Shown here: piece by piece, positions 12,607-25,698 of the stretch
Position numbering within the stretch: the first letter of the stretch is position 1
Layout of the letters: each line of letters starts with the position of its first letter
DNA from: Larus michahellis
Taxonomy: Eukaryota; Chordata; Aves; Charadriiformes; Laridae
Assembly (NCBI RefSeq): GCF_964199755.1
Contig: NC_133906.1
Location: 9,362,001-9,426,000, forward strand
Length of the DNA: 64,000 bases
Direction: 5' to 3'
Made by a program: the position numbers and the translations under genes
Notes under the pieces: generated by a model
What the model was told of the DNA's origin: nothing
Databases searched by the model: none
What the model saw: the letters and a program-made list of their open reading frames with translations, nothing else

Positions 12607-15189
12607 ACACAGACAATAATCATGACAAACAATGAATTCAGGAGCTCAAACACAAGATCCAGCCACTCTTATCTTACACAGTGCAGTTAAAAGGAACAAA
12701 CAATGTTTTGTAAATTATCAAGATTAGTTCTAATTACATTCATTTTCTGTCTTTAGAGTTGTCTATAGCTAGATATGCAGAAGGCATGGCTAAACACAGG
12801 CTGAATGACACAGTGACAGAGATGCTATTATACCTTGGCATTTGTAATTTTATCGACTTGTCTGTGACATGACCAATGAAAATAATTTCTTAGAATTTCC
12901 ATTTTGACTGCATCACTCCAACTCTACATACCTAAAACTTTTGGACAAGCAACATTTACCATCTTGCAAATTTTTCCACTGATCGCCATGTGTCCTTATC
13001 ATTGACAGAATAATCAAATCTTTTATGTTAATCATCTCTGACATAGTTTTGAGGACCAGCTGCCAAGCACTTACCCTGACATAACAAACCACAGTGGTTT
13101 ATTGATTACGGTATCAGAACCACACTCTATTTTATTTTGGGGATGATGGAATATTTCTTCTATGGCTATAAGGCTTGAGTTAAAGGCAGTCTCTGAATGA
13201 GGGCAACATAATTTCCCAACAATTGACAATCAAGCACACCCTTGAAAGATAACAGAGCAAGCTCTTAGCTTGAAGGATTCTTTCTCTTGATGTGCAAAAA
13301 AATTGCAAATAGTGTTTTCTCGGAGTTAGGAGTTACAAGATAACCTGGTAAGAGCAACTAAAAAGTGACCAGATTTTATCAAAGGAAGTCAATTGCCAAA
13401 TACCACGCTGGGTATCACTGACGGGGTCTGACAGGAAGATAGGCTGAGCCTGAATACCCATAAATTGATCCCACCTGGAATTTGATTAAGTAACCGTAAG
13501 AAAACATGCATATCAGGTATGCATAAGATACAGGTGATACACTTTTCCTTGTTTTGAAATACATTTAGCATAACAGGTTCTACAACTTAAAGTCCACAAG
13601 AAAACAGAACATGAGACACTGACAAGAATAAAAATCTCTAATGTAAATGTAAATGTAAGAGAACACAACATCATATATTGAAAAGAGCAAAATGGTTTAA
13701 GATCTAGAAAGAATTGGAGTGGTCAGAAGTGCAGATATCTTAGCCATCAGGACCTAACATTCACATTGTCATTTCACTGTGTTAATGATTGAACTCCGCA
13801 GTCTTGTGGACAGACTGTATCTTTTAAGTGCTCTTATTTCAGGGAGCACTGAAAGTCACTGCATGCCAAGCATATTTTGCTGTCAATGCACAGGGGAATG
13901 TTTGTGTCCTGAAAGCAGTTCAGCATTTTCTCCCTTACATACTTAATGCTCATAGCGTTTTGGCAAAGAAAGGTCCCTATAACTTTAAGCTAACTAAGCC
14001 TGGTTAGACAGTGGCCCAAACACAAAATTGCTAATAGAATTAAGGCGTGTGACAACACGGTGTTATAGCATAGTTATTCTTTATTAGGTGAGGGAAGGTA
14101 CTCCCACCTGAAACTCCAAGTACCACACATTTCTTGATCCAAATGAAAAGCTGTTCAGCACATGGCAAAGAAATGAAGAGATTTTGCAAGATTAACTTCA
14201 CTCTTAAAGATGAGGTGGGATGACAGCACTTAGCTTCAGCTGCTGAATGCTATACGCATACCCCTAGGCTACTGACAAGATGGCAACAACTCCTCAGCTA
14301 GTCATCATTTTGGGGGAGGAAGACCTTATTTGAATAGCTAAAAATTTGTACTGTCTTCCAAAGGAAGTAAGGACATAAGGACAGAACAACTCTCTCCTTC
14401 CAACTCCTCTCCAAAAGGCTGACTGAGAGCAACCTCTGTAGTTTATTTCCCTAATTATTCCCCCTCAATACCTGTGATATTTTAAAATTAAAAATAAACT
14501 TGTCATTTTTATTAAACACTAGGGACCATTTATTATTTTTATCAAGAATGCAAGAAAACACAGAGTAGACAGGGACACATACAGTTTGAGGTACATTTTC
14601 AAGATCAGAAGAGCTGAAAATACTTGTCTGTGATGACAGCATTTCTTGACTTGGTAAACCATGCACGTCAGATAAGGCCTGAGGAAGCAAAAAGGTGGAT
14701 AAAAGGGAACTCTGTGGAAAGACAGAAATAAAAGAGAAACAGATAGACAAAGAAGGAATGAGAACCAACCCTTTAGCAAAATGTTACCAAAAAAATTCCA
14801 GGAAAAAGAGTCTGGCATTGAAAATTGCTAACTGCAAGTTTTTATTCTAATTTTAGTCAGAGAACAGAGCATCTGATAAAGAGATGAAATGTGCACATCA
14901 GGCACAGAGACATTAGCATACACAAATGGGCCATGACCTCTCCAACTGTTGTTAGTGCTTTTTTGTGTGTGTGCTTGCAGACACCATGAGGGACAAATTC
15001 ATCCTCAGTGTAATTGGATTAAGAAGTCAGCGGAATTCTATCAGAAATGAATATTACCCTGAATATCTTTATATTGATGTGATTATATGGCATGGGAAGA
15101 TTCCAGCTCAGTGTGGCTTTTTCCCTCCCTCACATGAGAACTGCAGATCTCAATACCAGCTGTTTATTTTTTACTTTTTTTTGTCGGTG

Positions 15190-15272
15190 AGTTTTTAAAG
15201 TTTTTTTTATTTTGTTTTGTGTGGTTGTTTTTGAGGGGTTGGTTTGTTGTTTGGTTTTGTTTTTTTTTTTAA
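15190..15272 (+). repeat. T/G-rich low-complexity tract
   Basis: About 80 bp composed almost only of T and G, with T-runs up to 11, as in TTTGTTGTTTGGTTTTG. Low complexity; no family is recognised. Confidence 0.8.
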
Positions 15273-15477
15273 CTGAGAGCCTAACTGGATGGCATGGCTA
15301 AGCAGTACGCTACAGCCTTCAATACTTTTGTTTGCCCCTTTTAAGCAAGGGGAAAAGGCTTGAAAAGCTTGGATACATTGTCATTTATGCTACACCCCTT
15401 CCCTTTGAACCGTTTCAAAACTGTATCACAAGAGAGGCAGCAAGAACCAAGTTAGCGTGGAATCCTCCACTCAGGGC

Positions 15478-15502
15478 AGACATTATGGGCTCCATAATGT
15501 CT
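15478..15502. repeat. 11-bp-arm hairpin with 3-nt loop
   Basis: AGACATTATGG (15478-15488) and CCATAATGTCT (15492-15502) pair perfectly around GCT. Isolated, in AT-rich DNA, with no known element recognised. Confidence 0.85.
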
Positions 15503-15984
15503 CCATTTTATGACTTTCAAGTCATTGGATAGATAGTAGACGGTACGCTCAAAGAAGGTTCCAATTACAAAACATACCAGTTATGAACGGCATGCGGACA
15601 AAAAGACAAGGATGTGAGATAGGTAAACTGTGAAATCAAGGTGACTTCAAGAGTGACTCCCAATCGTAAGCACACTTTTGAAATCTACCTAGAAAATCCC
15701 AACACAAATTTGTTCTATTTTGCTGACTTTACTGCAGTGCTTAGCTCTGATTTGTAACCAATCCATTTATAATTGTTGCATATAAGGCAATGTCTAGCTG
15801 GAAAACACATTTGCCTTCACCAGCCGTTTTACTGAAATACATCCAATTGGTCATGTAAACCAATTAGCAAAAAAAGCTGAATGTGTCAATAACTCTTAAT
15901 TTAAGGAGAGAAATTAATTCGTAATTTATGGAATAACTAGAGGCATCTTAGAGACTAATTATCTGGTTACTGTGTCTTTGTCGA

Positions 15985-16165
15985 GGATAACATTTAGCAC
16001 TTACACAGCACTTTTCATCCCCAAGTTGTTTTTAAACATACACTATAATTAAACCACATTACGCTTCTTTGAATGAAAAGTTATTGTCCATATATTTCAC
16101 AGCCAGCAAAGCTGAGGCTACAAATAAGTGACAAAGAGAAGGACACAGTGTCAAAGATGTGCTGG
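15985..16165 (+). mobile_element. MIR/L2-type ancient repeat
   Basis: CATTTAGCACTTACACAGCA, CTTTTCATCCCCAAG, then TTATTGTCCATATATTTCAC, AGCTGAGGC and AAGTGACAAAGAGAAGGACA follow the order of a widespread ancient amniote repeat (TAGCACTTATATAGCGCTTT ... TTATTATCCCCATTTTACAG ... AAACTGAGGCACAGAGAG ... AAGTGACTTGCCCAAGG). It was identified by eye from remembered consensus. The edges are approximate. Confidence 0.5.
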
Positions 16166-19100
16166 CAGCTGCTTGCTTCAACTCAGGAAGTACAATGGTT
16201 CCAAACGATTACTAGTCCATTCTGTTTCCTCTATTGTCCCACCTTCTTAAGTTCTGACAGCACAAAAACCTAAATGAGAATAGACTATGTAGGATTCCCA
16301 TTTCTGTAAGTAATTAAGGTCAGTATTTTACCATTCCTGTTATCCCTGTTTGACATGAGGTTTATCTTCAGGGAACATAGGTAAGGAAAAATCACACCTC
16401 AACAGCTGGAAGTTCTCTTGATCTTGGGGTCAACAGAGCTTTTCTACAGATGCAAAACCACCTCAGAAACACTACTGTGTTTCCACAACCAAAGAACAAA
16501 AGACTTGCTTTGACATATTATTTAAGGCAAAAGAGACTTTTGTAATTTGCCCAAAGGCTTCTATGAGAAATTATAAATTAATTACCATGTTAACTTACCT
16601 ATACTTGAGTTTAGGCCTCTCAGTTTATCCTAGCTCCAGTGATAATATCACCAATGCATTACAGGCATGTCAGTAGCATACTTGTTTCAACCCACAACCT
16701 ACAGCAAACCAACTAATTCTTGAACAACATAGCCATTAATTTGAGATGGGTATTTTTGCATGGAGGCAGGCAGGGATCATGACAGAACAAGATTGCAGTT
16801 ATACTATGGGCTGGAGGATAAAATCCAACAGGCTTACCTGTGATACAAACAGGCTTTCTGGTATTGCAGGAAAAGCTGCAGAGTTATTTGTATTACGGTG
16901 GCAGGTAAAGGTTACAACCAGGATTGGATCCAATCGTTTTGTGCTCCATACAAACATATAGAGAGACCTCCATGTACCTTGCAATCTGCATTTTTGAAAG
17001 GACTTTAATCAGAAGGTAAACTAAAAAATAAAACAAACACACACAAACACCCCCTAAACAAACAAAAAACTCCTTAGGCAATATAGTGCCCAAATATACA
17101 TTTCCATCTCTGTACCCCTGTTAGGTAGCTTGTGTCAAACCAACGTGAGATGCATTTGTGAAACAGCCCTTGAGCCCAAGGGATAGGTGCCATACATTAT
17201 CGGGGAGGACAGCAATGCTGCTGCCTGCTTGTGTTGTGCACTGCCATGGAAAACAAGAGCTAATAAAGTGCATGTAATTCATACACAAGTACATAGAAAA
17301 TACTGCAGAAAAGACACGACTCGGGAACAATTTTACAGATAAAACAAAAGACTGGTGCGTAAGTTTCTTCTAATTCAAAAATTGGTAATATTAACTAGCT
17401 AGCATGTTCCTAGAAATAAGGGGACGAGGGAACAAGCCAGAAAAAAACCAAACAAACAACACACTAGGAAATAGTCAGAAGCCCCAACAAGCTCTTTTAC
17501 TTCAAACTTCTTCAGTACTCCACCTTATATCAGCTAAGAAAGAAAAACAAAGTGACAGTTATGCCCTCCTAAAAATGTTTTCTTTCCACTTCCATATCAG
17601 TCATTTCCCTCCCCTCCCTGACACGTATGCAACTGATTGCCTATTTTCTCACAAAAATCAAACATAATCCAGCTTGTAAGTAACAGTTCTGGCTACCCTA
17701 TCCAAATAAGACACTTTTTGTCCCTATCTTTGCCCCTTCATTATTTCATTAAACACAAATTTGAATATAGACGTACTCTACTTCAGAGTTCAAAAGGACA
17801 GTGAACCTCCTAGATAGTTCTTTACCTGCAGCAGCGTAAACTTATTCAGCATCAATGAAAAGAATTACTTTAACATCTAATCAACACTCTGCAAACAACT
17901 AATATTAAACCAAAACATTCAGCAGAGAATCCTAAACAACAGATGTGATGTCAGATATTTTAAAAATAGAGTAATATAATAATGTGCAGAATCCTCTGTT
18001 AAATAATATTTAGTACTTTTAACTAGAAGTCTAATGTTTCAGATTAATAACAACTATTATTTGATTACTGCTTTTTCCAGGTACCCTACATTCAATGCAA
18101 TTTCTTTTCACAAAACACGGGTGACCATCAGTAAATAGTAAATATGGTTTTCAGAGGTGCTGCCCAAATACTTCTGTTGCTTGTTTTACATTTCAAGTCA
18201 AAGACAGTACCTCCTGGAACACTCTAAAGGCTACTCCCCAATCCCTATTCTGGAATAGCTTCCTTGAAGGAATAATTTTCTTCATTCTTGGACAAATACT
18301 TTAAAAATACAGAGACACAAAAGTGAATTTAGTCCTAGAGCAGATCTTCATGCTCAAAGAGAGCCATTCAAAGGATTAAACCTTAACTCAAGCTATGTAA
18401 TACAGCTGTATCAGCAATGACTGGCCCTTACAACAAATCCTGGAATTGTTTCTTCTGCTATGCAAAGTAAAAGAAATAACTCGGCATTTAGAACTGGCAC
18501 AACTGCAGGGCTCTCCACACTGACAGTTATGGCACCAATAAGTGTTAAGGGCATTTCTACTGGTGCTAGGGCAGCTTGAAGAGATTATGCCACAGCAGCA
18601 AGGGTATCTGCAAAGGATAGTCACAGTTCAAAACTGCACTATGAAAATTTCAAGTCGCATGGCAAGGCCTCACTTTGGAAAGCCTTATTCAATCAGAACA
18701 GAGTATCCATAAATGAAATTGTTCTGTAATAGTTTCTGTGAGCAAATTCTTCTGCTATGTGAGCTATTACTCCGTGTAGGATGCTGATTTAGCAATGATT
18801 CAGGGAAAGACTGTTACTGACTCAATTAGTAAATCACTTGAGTATTCTGTAGGGATCTCCTACTCAAATTCAGGTAAGGTCCAGTCCTACTTGCCATGTC
18901 AGGACCACATTTCAATACGTAACTGATACATACTGTGCTGTAAACTTCACTGCAAAACACAGAAATAAGGAATGAAAAAACTTACAAGTTTTCTCTTCAA
19001 ACTACAATTGAAGGGGTAAAGATTTAGCGAATACAAAACAGGTATCTATTAACTAATTACTGGTAGAATGTCAAAGGAGGTGGTATTATCACGGATCATT

Positions 19101-22100
19101 AAGGAGGAAAGGAGCTGGAATCTAACAACCACAGGGGAGATCTTTAAAAGATTGACAGTGTAAATTCTAAAATTAACACGGGAGAAAAAAGAACAATGTC
19201 TCTGCTAAAATAAGCTTTCAGCAACCCTATAGATTCTGGAAACTATGACTGTGTTTTAGACCAGTAAGTTACACCTAAAGATAAAGGAATCTGAAGAACT
19301 ACAGCAGAATTTCACAACTAAATGTCTACATATGACACAACTAAAAGTCTGGCAAGACACAGTTGTTTTTCCATCCCCTATCAAATCTAGGGAGCTTGAT
19401 TAGAAAGATTTAGACACTTTGAGAACACACATGACTTTCTATAAATTCATCATTTTGAAACTGGCACTTGATCTACTAAGAATTAGTTATAATAAGTTAA
19501 TCATCTAATACCATGGTTTGAGAGACACTATAGACCTAGTTTTTAGTGCATGTTGAATGTATTTATTTTTATTTATAATAAAATAATGAAAGATCTTTTA
19601 TTAAAAAGACAGCTATATACATGCAAAACTGGAGATACAGTTTTAAATGTCACAATATGAAACAATAATAGTATTAGCAATTTTGTATCTTCAAAGTTGT
19701 TTTATTTTATCTGAATGGAAAAATATGTGGAGTTACAATGTGTATACCACCAGTACATGCAGATGCACAAACTTCAGAAGACAGCAGAAATCAGTCAGAT
19801 TACAAGATAAGACAGGAAGTAGTTTCAGACTCGCATTTCTTTAAAATTATAAATAAGAGTGAGACATGTCAGCAGTGAGCTAATGCCAGGGCTTCACCCC
19901 AAGGGCTCATGTATAGTTGCAGGGTTGGTTTTTTTTTTAAGGCAACCCCAACTATGCTAACTGATTTAAATCAATTCTCTACGTGGACATTAGGTAAAGC
20001 TCCAACAGATGACTTCATTTCTTGTCCACAAGAAATTTAGCATACAATTAACTTTTCAAATTGCAGGGTAGACTTCTGTGGCATGTGTGCACGCAGTGAG
20101 ATTTTACAAATCCTTTAATGATCATTCATAAACATAAAACAAACTCTACATTCTTACGGCTACAAAAAACAGCTACCAAACAACACAGGAATGACTGCTT
20201 CTTTTCTCCTTCCATACCAATTTTCCGTAATGAATCAACAATGAAGTTTCAAAGCAGCTTAAATATAATTAACAATTGTTTTAAGAGCACTACTTTCCTA
20301 ACTTGTTATAGAAGCGGTATGTCTGCAGCATACAATCAAGACCCAATCTTTACTTTCTATTTGTTTGCTTATATTCCTCTGCATTGCTTACATACGTTGG
20401 CTTTCACTGCTTACACTTTTTAAATAGGAAAGTCTTGAACATGTCACACCAATAGCAAATCATGCCTTGCAAACACTGAATAATTTTAAAATGGATTTAT
20501 TAACACAGCATAAAACTACGGTCCCTAAACCCTGACTTGCGTAGGTTTTTGCAAGACCCTCAAATCTGCCTTAGGGTCAGAGGAAATTGTTGTCACTATA
20601 GCAGTCACAGGAAGCTATTGCCACTATGATTCAGATTGACCCGGGGAGAAAAGTACAGTGTTTCCTGTAGTACACTGTTTCTCAGTGTTGTTGCTGAAAA
20701 GCCAGCCAAGACTGGAGGTACTGGATGTATATAAACCACAATCCCTTTAATGTGTGGCGTCACAAAGTCTCAGCAAGGCTGCTAGAATTTATAAGCCTCT
20801 AATCTAAAATTCTTAAGCCCCAACCTAGATATTAGGAAAAATATCTACTATCCTACCAAGACACTGTAAACACTCCCTATAAGTCCACACACTCGTTTAG
20901 AGGTTTCATATGCCTACACTAATATAAGTTGCAGCATGAGCAGGCATAGTGAACTTAAACATATTGAGCTAGCCTGGATACCAGTAACACTACAAATTCC
21001 AGCTACTAGGCAATTACCAGGGTGCAGCCCATTCTGGAGACTGTTATCACAGTTTTACTGTTATTGGTAGCTAAAGTAGCTTCAAGGAACCTGAGTATTT
21101 GTAGATACGCTGCAATCATGCACTTCGGCTTCACTGCAACCCTGATTATACTCCATTTATGTATATTGCTCCATTACAACCTTGCATTTTGTGTTGGCTC
21201 TTTTGTGGTAGTGCACTTTTACTGAATTTGATGCCCAGAGAATGATGTTACCACTATAATAGACACCCTGACCTAATGCACTTATAAATTGAAACACACA
21301 CACGCATACTGTGACTATTCACAGGATTCGAAATTTTCTATTCATAGTTAGGTCAGTGCAATAATACAGATTTGTTTTGTCATGACCAAAATGTATCACT
21401 AGCACTGAGCAGCACAGGCCTTTAAGCAGTCGAATCTGCACAACTTGATCCTTATCTCGTCCCAGCTTATACACACAGAAACAATTCTTTCACCCATGTA
21501 TACAGATACAATGGTATCTACTTCTTACAGGCATCACACGACCACATCACATCCGTTCTCTCACTCAACCCAAACTTACTGCAACTTCTTCAGCTACCCA
21601 GCCTGCCAACATGCTGTTAACACATCTTCACAGAGCTTTGCATTTTTCCTGCCATCAAATTCATCATTTTATTCCCTCCAATCATATCCATTCCTCTCAA
21701 ATTCATAGCTTTTTATTTCTACTTCTCTCCTTTCTGCCACTTGCTGAACACATGGAGACTCATTTCAATCTACAGAAAGTGTGTTAGTGCAATTCGTCAT
21801 TAATTTCATTCATTTTATTCTGGCAGTCGCTAAAGGTTCCAGGATAGAAACAAGGCCCCAACTATGCCAACCGCTCTGCATACCAGCCACAGAAAGACAA
21901 ACCCTGCCCTAAAGAGATTATAGGCTAGATTTAAAATAAACAGAAATTAAATGGCAATCGGAAGAATTTGGGATGGAAAAAAAATTATATAGCAAGTGCT
22001 TTTTTGTTAAACTTAAAAGTTTCATCCTGCATTTACATACCTACTGTTAGTGTACTTTCATGTAAGGATTACCTATGGTATCATATTTCTGTTGGCCATT

Positions 22101-22693
22101 AGAGTGGCGTATAAATGTTCTTATTTACCTCTTTTTAGAAGCACATATAACACCTTTCAACATGCAAATTACAAACAAAAGAGCTGTTTACTTTCCATTT
22201 TGAGACCCCCTAGTAGTTTAAACTGCTTGGGTCAAGCACATAATCTCCTCTATTATTGCAATGAAACAATTCAGAGGGTTAACAAGCCATACACCCACGT
22301 TTGTTTCCTTTGCTTAGCATACGGATTGCTGGGGATTCCAGTAGGTGTAAAAGATGACAGTTAGCATTTTAATGGTAACTGTCTGCCATAAGTAACACCT
22401 GCTGAAAAGCAAGGTGGATTTCAGTAAGCATTAACCTCGCTGAAGTTTTGCAAGAGGAAATCTTCCATTTTACGCCCATCCTCTACATAAGTCTGAACTT
22501 AACATAACAAAAAGCCTGCTGGGCTGAGCTATTGGATCTCAATGTCCCAACAGCTTAAGGGTTGAGTAGTCTCTTTGTATTAGTTGGTAATTTCTTGTAG
22601 GCTCGGAATTTACTGCTATCCTTCTATGCCACGGCACAGCAGCACCAGAGAAATGAACTGTGGCTAACTGAACTGACCGGCTAGTACAATTAA

Positions 22694-22853
22694 AATCACC
22701 AACCGTACAAAGTATCTACACAAGCCACACTGTTTTAGAGTAAGGACCATGACACTTCTGACCTCCCCTGCATGAAAGCTGTCTGGCAACTTTGCTTTTG
22801 CAAACTTCTGAGTGCAAATGTTCATAAGATTTTGAAATATCGTAGTATGTTTC
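22694..22853 (-). other. Candidate minus-strand exon C of a divergent transcript
   Basis: The acceptor is a T-rich tract ending TTTTTTACTCAG. Joined in phase to exon B it reads WKHTTIFQNLMNICTQKF and continues open for over 50 codons. The donor is uncertain: GAG|GTCAGA (about 22771) or a weak site near 22694, so the left end is approximate. Together with exons A and B it makes a run of over 80 in-phase codons across two introns. The family is not recognised. Confidence 0.22.
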
Positions 22854-23731
22854 CTGAGTAAAAAATAATTAAAAAAAACCAAAAAGAGACTATATGACAA
22901 TACATATCCCTGTACTTGCCAGCCCTTCTAGCTAACGTGAGGCCTTTTCCTCACAATATTAGTCTTGGGATGAACAAATAGATTACTACTAGTCTAAGAC
23001 AGTAATAAGGAAAACAGCATTTGAACAGATGATCATACCTCTAACATGCAGAACGGTCCTGTGCATGCAGAGTATGGTTTGGTGTACTGTTGAAATACAA
23101 TTGGAGTACCTCCAAGCACAGTGAAATTCTTTGCGTAGGAGGGCAATGTAAAAACAGTTCTGGTGTTACGTATGAGCTATCTTCACTAATATGTTTCTTT
23201 AATCTGTCCTAGGACTCATCTGAATAAGCTAAAAAAATTATGGGAAGCAAATCTTCATTTTCTACATGTCAGGTGTTGTCACAATTGCACAGAAGAAAAA
23301 TAACAAGAGAAAAGAACAGCAGACTCCTTCCATGCTTACGACCATTTATTTTGTATGAGGCTTCTTCAAGATGAGAACTCTTTACAAATTATACACAATT
23401 TCTGTGAACCTTCCAGAGCCACTATTGCATTCTCCTTGATGGAACATACAGAAAAACCTGAAATCTCATATCTGAATTAAAACGGAAATCCTTCCACAGG
23501 GATAGCTTTGAAATTAAGGTAACTCAGTAGCAATACAAATCTTCTCATTATTCTCTAGAATTCTGGCAAAGAACATAGTTAGCTTTAGAGGCTCCTAGAT
23601 GGTTGCCATCTTTCAAAGCACTATGGTCTCAGGATATGGAATACAGATCTTTTACAAATACAGTCTAACAAAACGGTTTCAAAATTATTTAGAAAGTAAT
23701 ATTAATAGTAGGTAGTTTTGGGAAAGCTTAC

Positions 23732-23819
23732 CAAATCTGATTTCTTTTAAGCCACAGATCATATGCTGAATCCATCTGCTCTTTCTCTGTGATACAGACC
23801 GACAAAGCTGCAAGCATGG
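23732..23819 (-). other. Candidate minus-strand exon B of a divergent transcript
   Basis: A strong acceptor (run of T, then TTTTCCAG) precedes 88 nt, and the donor is ATTTG|GTAAGC. Joined in phase to exon A it reads AMLAALSVCITEKEQMDSAY, then DLWLKRNQI, leaving phase 2. The composition is protein-like, with charged and hydrophobic residues mixed. A second AG 12 nt inside (CTTGCAG) would also keep the frame. The product is not recognised and it may be a non-coding RNA exon. Confidence 0.28.
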
Positions 23820-24497
23820 CTGGAAAAAAAAATATTTGTAATTCAGTATCTACAACTCCTTCCCTCAATAAACGCATTCTATTCTACCCACCCATGCTAC
23901 AAAACCATTAATTTAACAGATATGGTGGTACAACATAAAAATGTATTAAGCAGCTTTATCTTTAGCAAATCCATTTAACTATATTTCTAATGTATTTGCC
24001 TCCAGAAATGTGTCTAGTTGCTCCTCCTGATGTTCCCGTATCTTCCTTACACGCTTTACACCACCAACAATGTAAACATTATGATCACCATACAAAGTAA
24101 ACCACTATCAGATACAAAAGGAAGAGTCTTTATGTCTGTTTCGCAAGTCAAACCGCTATGATCAGGACAACAGAGTAGATTAATTATGCCTTTATTACTT
24201 ACTAAAATCCTATAGCTAGCAGCTTGCAAGATCATGGGTTACTCGCATACAGTTAAACATAGCTTTTTTGCTGTTACAGAAGACTATTCATTCCATGTCC
24301 TCATTTATTATTACCAAAAAGAAATAATTCTTTGCATTACTGCAGTCCTTTAAGTACATATAACTCACTCTTCCTATGATGAAGAGAAAAAAGGCGAGTA
24401 TAGTACCAGGCCTTAAATCTGATCAAGGATTTTTTTTCTCGTACCTCTTGCAAAAATGTCATTAGTTCTTCATGCCCGTTACTTAAAAGTTTTTTAC

Positions 24498-24560
24498 CTG
24501 ACAACCCAGGGTGTAGCTCTGTTTCTATTGTAAGCATATGGTTGGAAGCAACCTTGAAGT
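24498..24560 (-). other. Candidate minus-strand exon A of a divergent transcript
   Basis: On the minus strand an acceptor (CTTTTATTGGCAG) is followed by 63 nt and a good donor (CAG|GTAAAA). In the open frame it reads FKVASNHMLTIETELHPGLS and leaves phase 1. It lies about 0.6 kb left of the CpG island, as expected for an early exon of a divergently transcribed gene. Read through the donor, the frame continues to a stop at about 24337 with a minus-strand AATAAA at 24304-24309, so it could instead be a terminal exon. I recognise no protein family. Confidence 0.25.
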
Positions 24561-25332
24561 CTGCCAATAAAAGTCACTAACATAAAAGAAAAGAAATACT
24601 TTATTATTAAAGAAAAACGTCTATATTCTACTTGTTACTTTTCAGAAAATTTCTATTGTTGCTTAACAATATACCTCTCATAATAGCACTAGGAAGAATA
24701 CAACCATCCACGCTTCAAGATCACTTTTGTCTTTCTGTTTCCAGTTGCTCCTACTTTCCTTAATCCACCCTTCCCTCTATACTAGCAAGTCCCTCCTTTC
24801 TGCAAAGGACTCAGCTTCCCAAAATGTAAAATCATGCATATAACAGACTATAACTTTTAATTTTTCATTACTTTTTGTTTAGGTAATACAAGATTTCCAA
24901 CTTGGGGGAATAAGTGCCCACACCGTAGCAACTACTGATCCCACAGGAAGAAAAATCAGATTCAGAACATCTTAAGGGAAAAGGGTAACTCTTTTTCTCC
25001 CCTTTTCACCACAACAGGGCATTTCTTTCACCTTTATCCGATGTACCTAATGCGTGCTATTTAATCTCTTAAAGCGTTGATTCGCTTCACAAAAGACAGC
25101 CGACCCTCTGCCTTCCTCACATTTTCCCTCTCCCCTCAGCCAGGCCCCCCCCTCACCCCCACAGCATGGGGAGAGGTAGTGCAACAGTAACACCCCCCGC
25201 CCGCACGCGGGCGGGCGGCGACGGGCACGGCAGCAGACAGAGCGCCGTAGAAGCTGGGAGGCAGAGACAGCCTCTCCCCGGGGGGGACGCAGCTCCAGGG
25301 AACGCCATCCCCCCTGAGGGCCGCCCTCCTGC

Positions 25333-25345
25333 CCTCGCCATCTTG
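25333..25345 (-). promoter_or_regulatory. YY1-like motif on the minus strand
   Basis: The minus strand reads CAAGATGGCGAGG, close to the YY1 consensus AAGATGGCGGC. Such motifs often lie just downstream of transcription starts, in the direction of transcription. This one therefore supports leftward initiation from the CpG island. It contains an ATG opening a 62-codon GC-rich frame (25341-25153), which I do not regard as a proven protein. Confidence 0.4.
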
Positions 25346-25354
25346 CCTCGCGCC

Positions 25355-25373
25355 CTCTCTCTCTCTCTCTCTC
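25355..25373 (+). repeat. (CT)n microsatellite in the CpG island
   Basis: An uninterrupted CT dinucleotide run of about 19 bp, equivalent to (GA)n on the minus strand. Its position in the promoter suggests it may bind GA-type factors or vary in length; neither can be judged from one sequence. Confidence 0.85.
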
Positions 25374-25464
25374 GGTCGGCCGACCAGCCGGCCGCCCGCA
25401 GCGCGCATGCTGGCCACCGCGCGGCTCCAGCGTCGCGCCCCCCCTTGACGGACGTTCCCCTCCG

Positions 25465-25469
25465 CCAAT
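25465..25469 (+). promoter_or_regulatory. CCAAT box (NF-Y type), distal
   Basis: CCAAT inside CCGCCAATTA, about 350 bp upstream of the PWWP2A start codon and inside the CpG island. It is the first of three CCAAT boxes in 240 bp. NF-Y binding is inferred from the motif only. Confidence 0.5.
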
Positions 25470-25503
25470 TACCAGCCTCCCGCGGGAGCAGCTCCTCCTT
25501 CCA

Positions 25504-25508
25504 CCAAT
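25504..25508 (+). promoter_or_regulatory. CCAAT box (NF-Y type), middle
   Basis: CCAAT inside CCACCAATGAGG, 39 bp from the first box. Several CCAAT boxes in tandem are common in TATA-less promoters. Function is inferred from sequence. Confidence 0.5.
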
Positions 25509-25698
25509 GAGGTAGCGGAACGGCCCTAGAGGCCCAACCCCCCTAATCTGTAACGGCCTGTAGATCTCTAAGCCACACCCCTTCTTCCTCTTCCCGGCTC
25601 TTCATTGAATGAAGTTCTCACTGGCCAACGAGAAGTTCCCGCTAGGCTTGACGGACTGCTCCACCCTCCAGTAGAAGTCGAAAATTGCACCGCGCCCG

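Larger units (their letters stand above)
1..22690. other. AT-rich left flank, no recognised gene
   Basis: This is intergenic or intronic DNA with short homopolymer runs and the old repeats listed separately. No open frame has a recognisable domain. Two minus-strand segments (14583-14711 and 12178-12342) have exon-like boundaries but no recognised product. FABP6, the usual upstream neighbour of PWWP2A in mammals, should lie here or farther left on the minus strand; I saw no fatty-acid-binding-protein motif. Confidence 0.6.

Noticed and set aside
13638..13660. AATGTA/TAAATG short repeat
   Set aside because: About three imperfect 6-bp units; too short to be of note.
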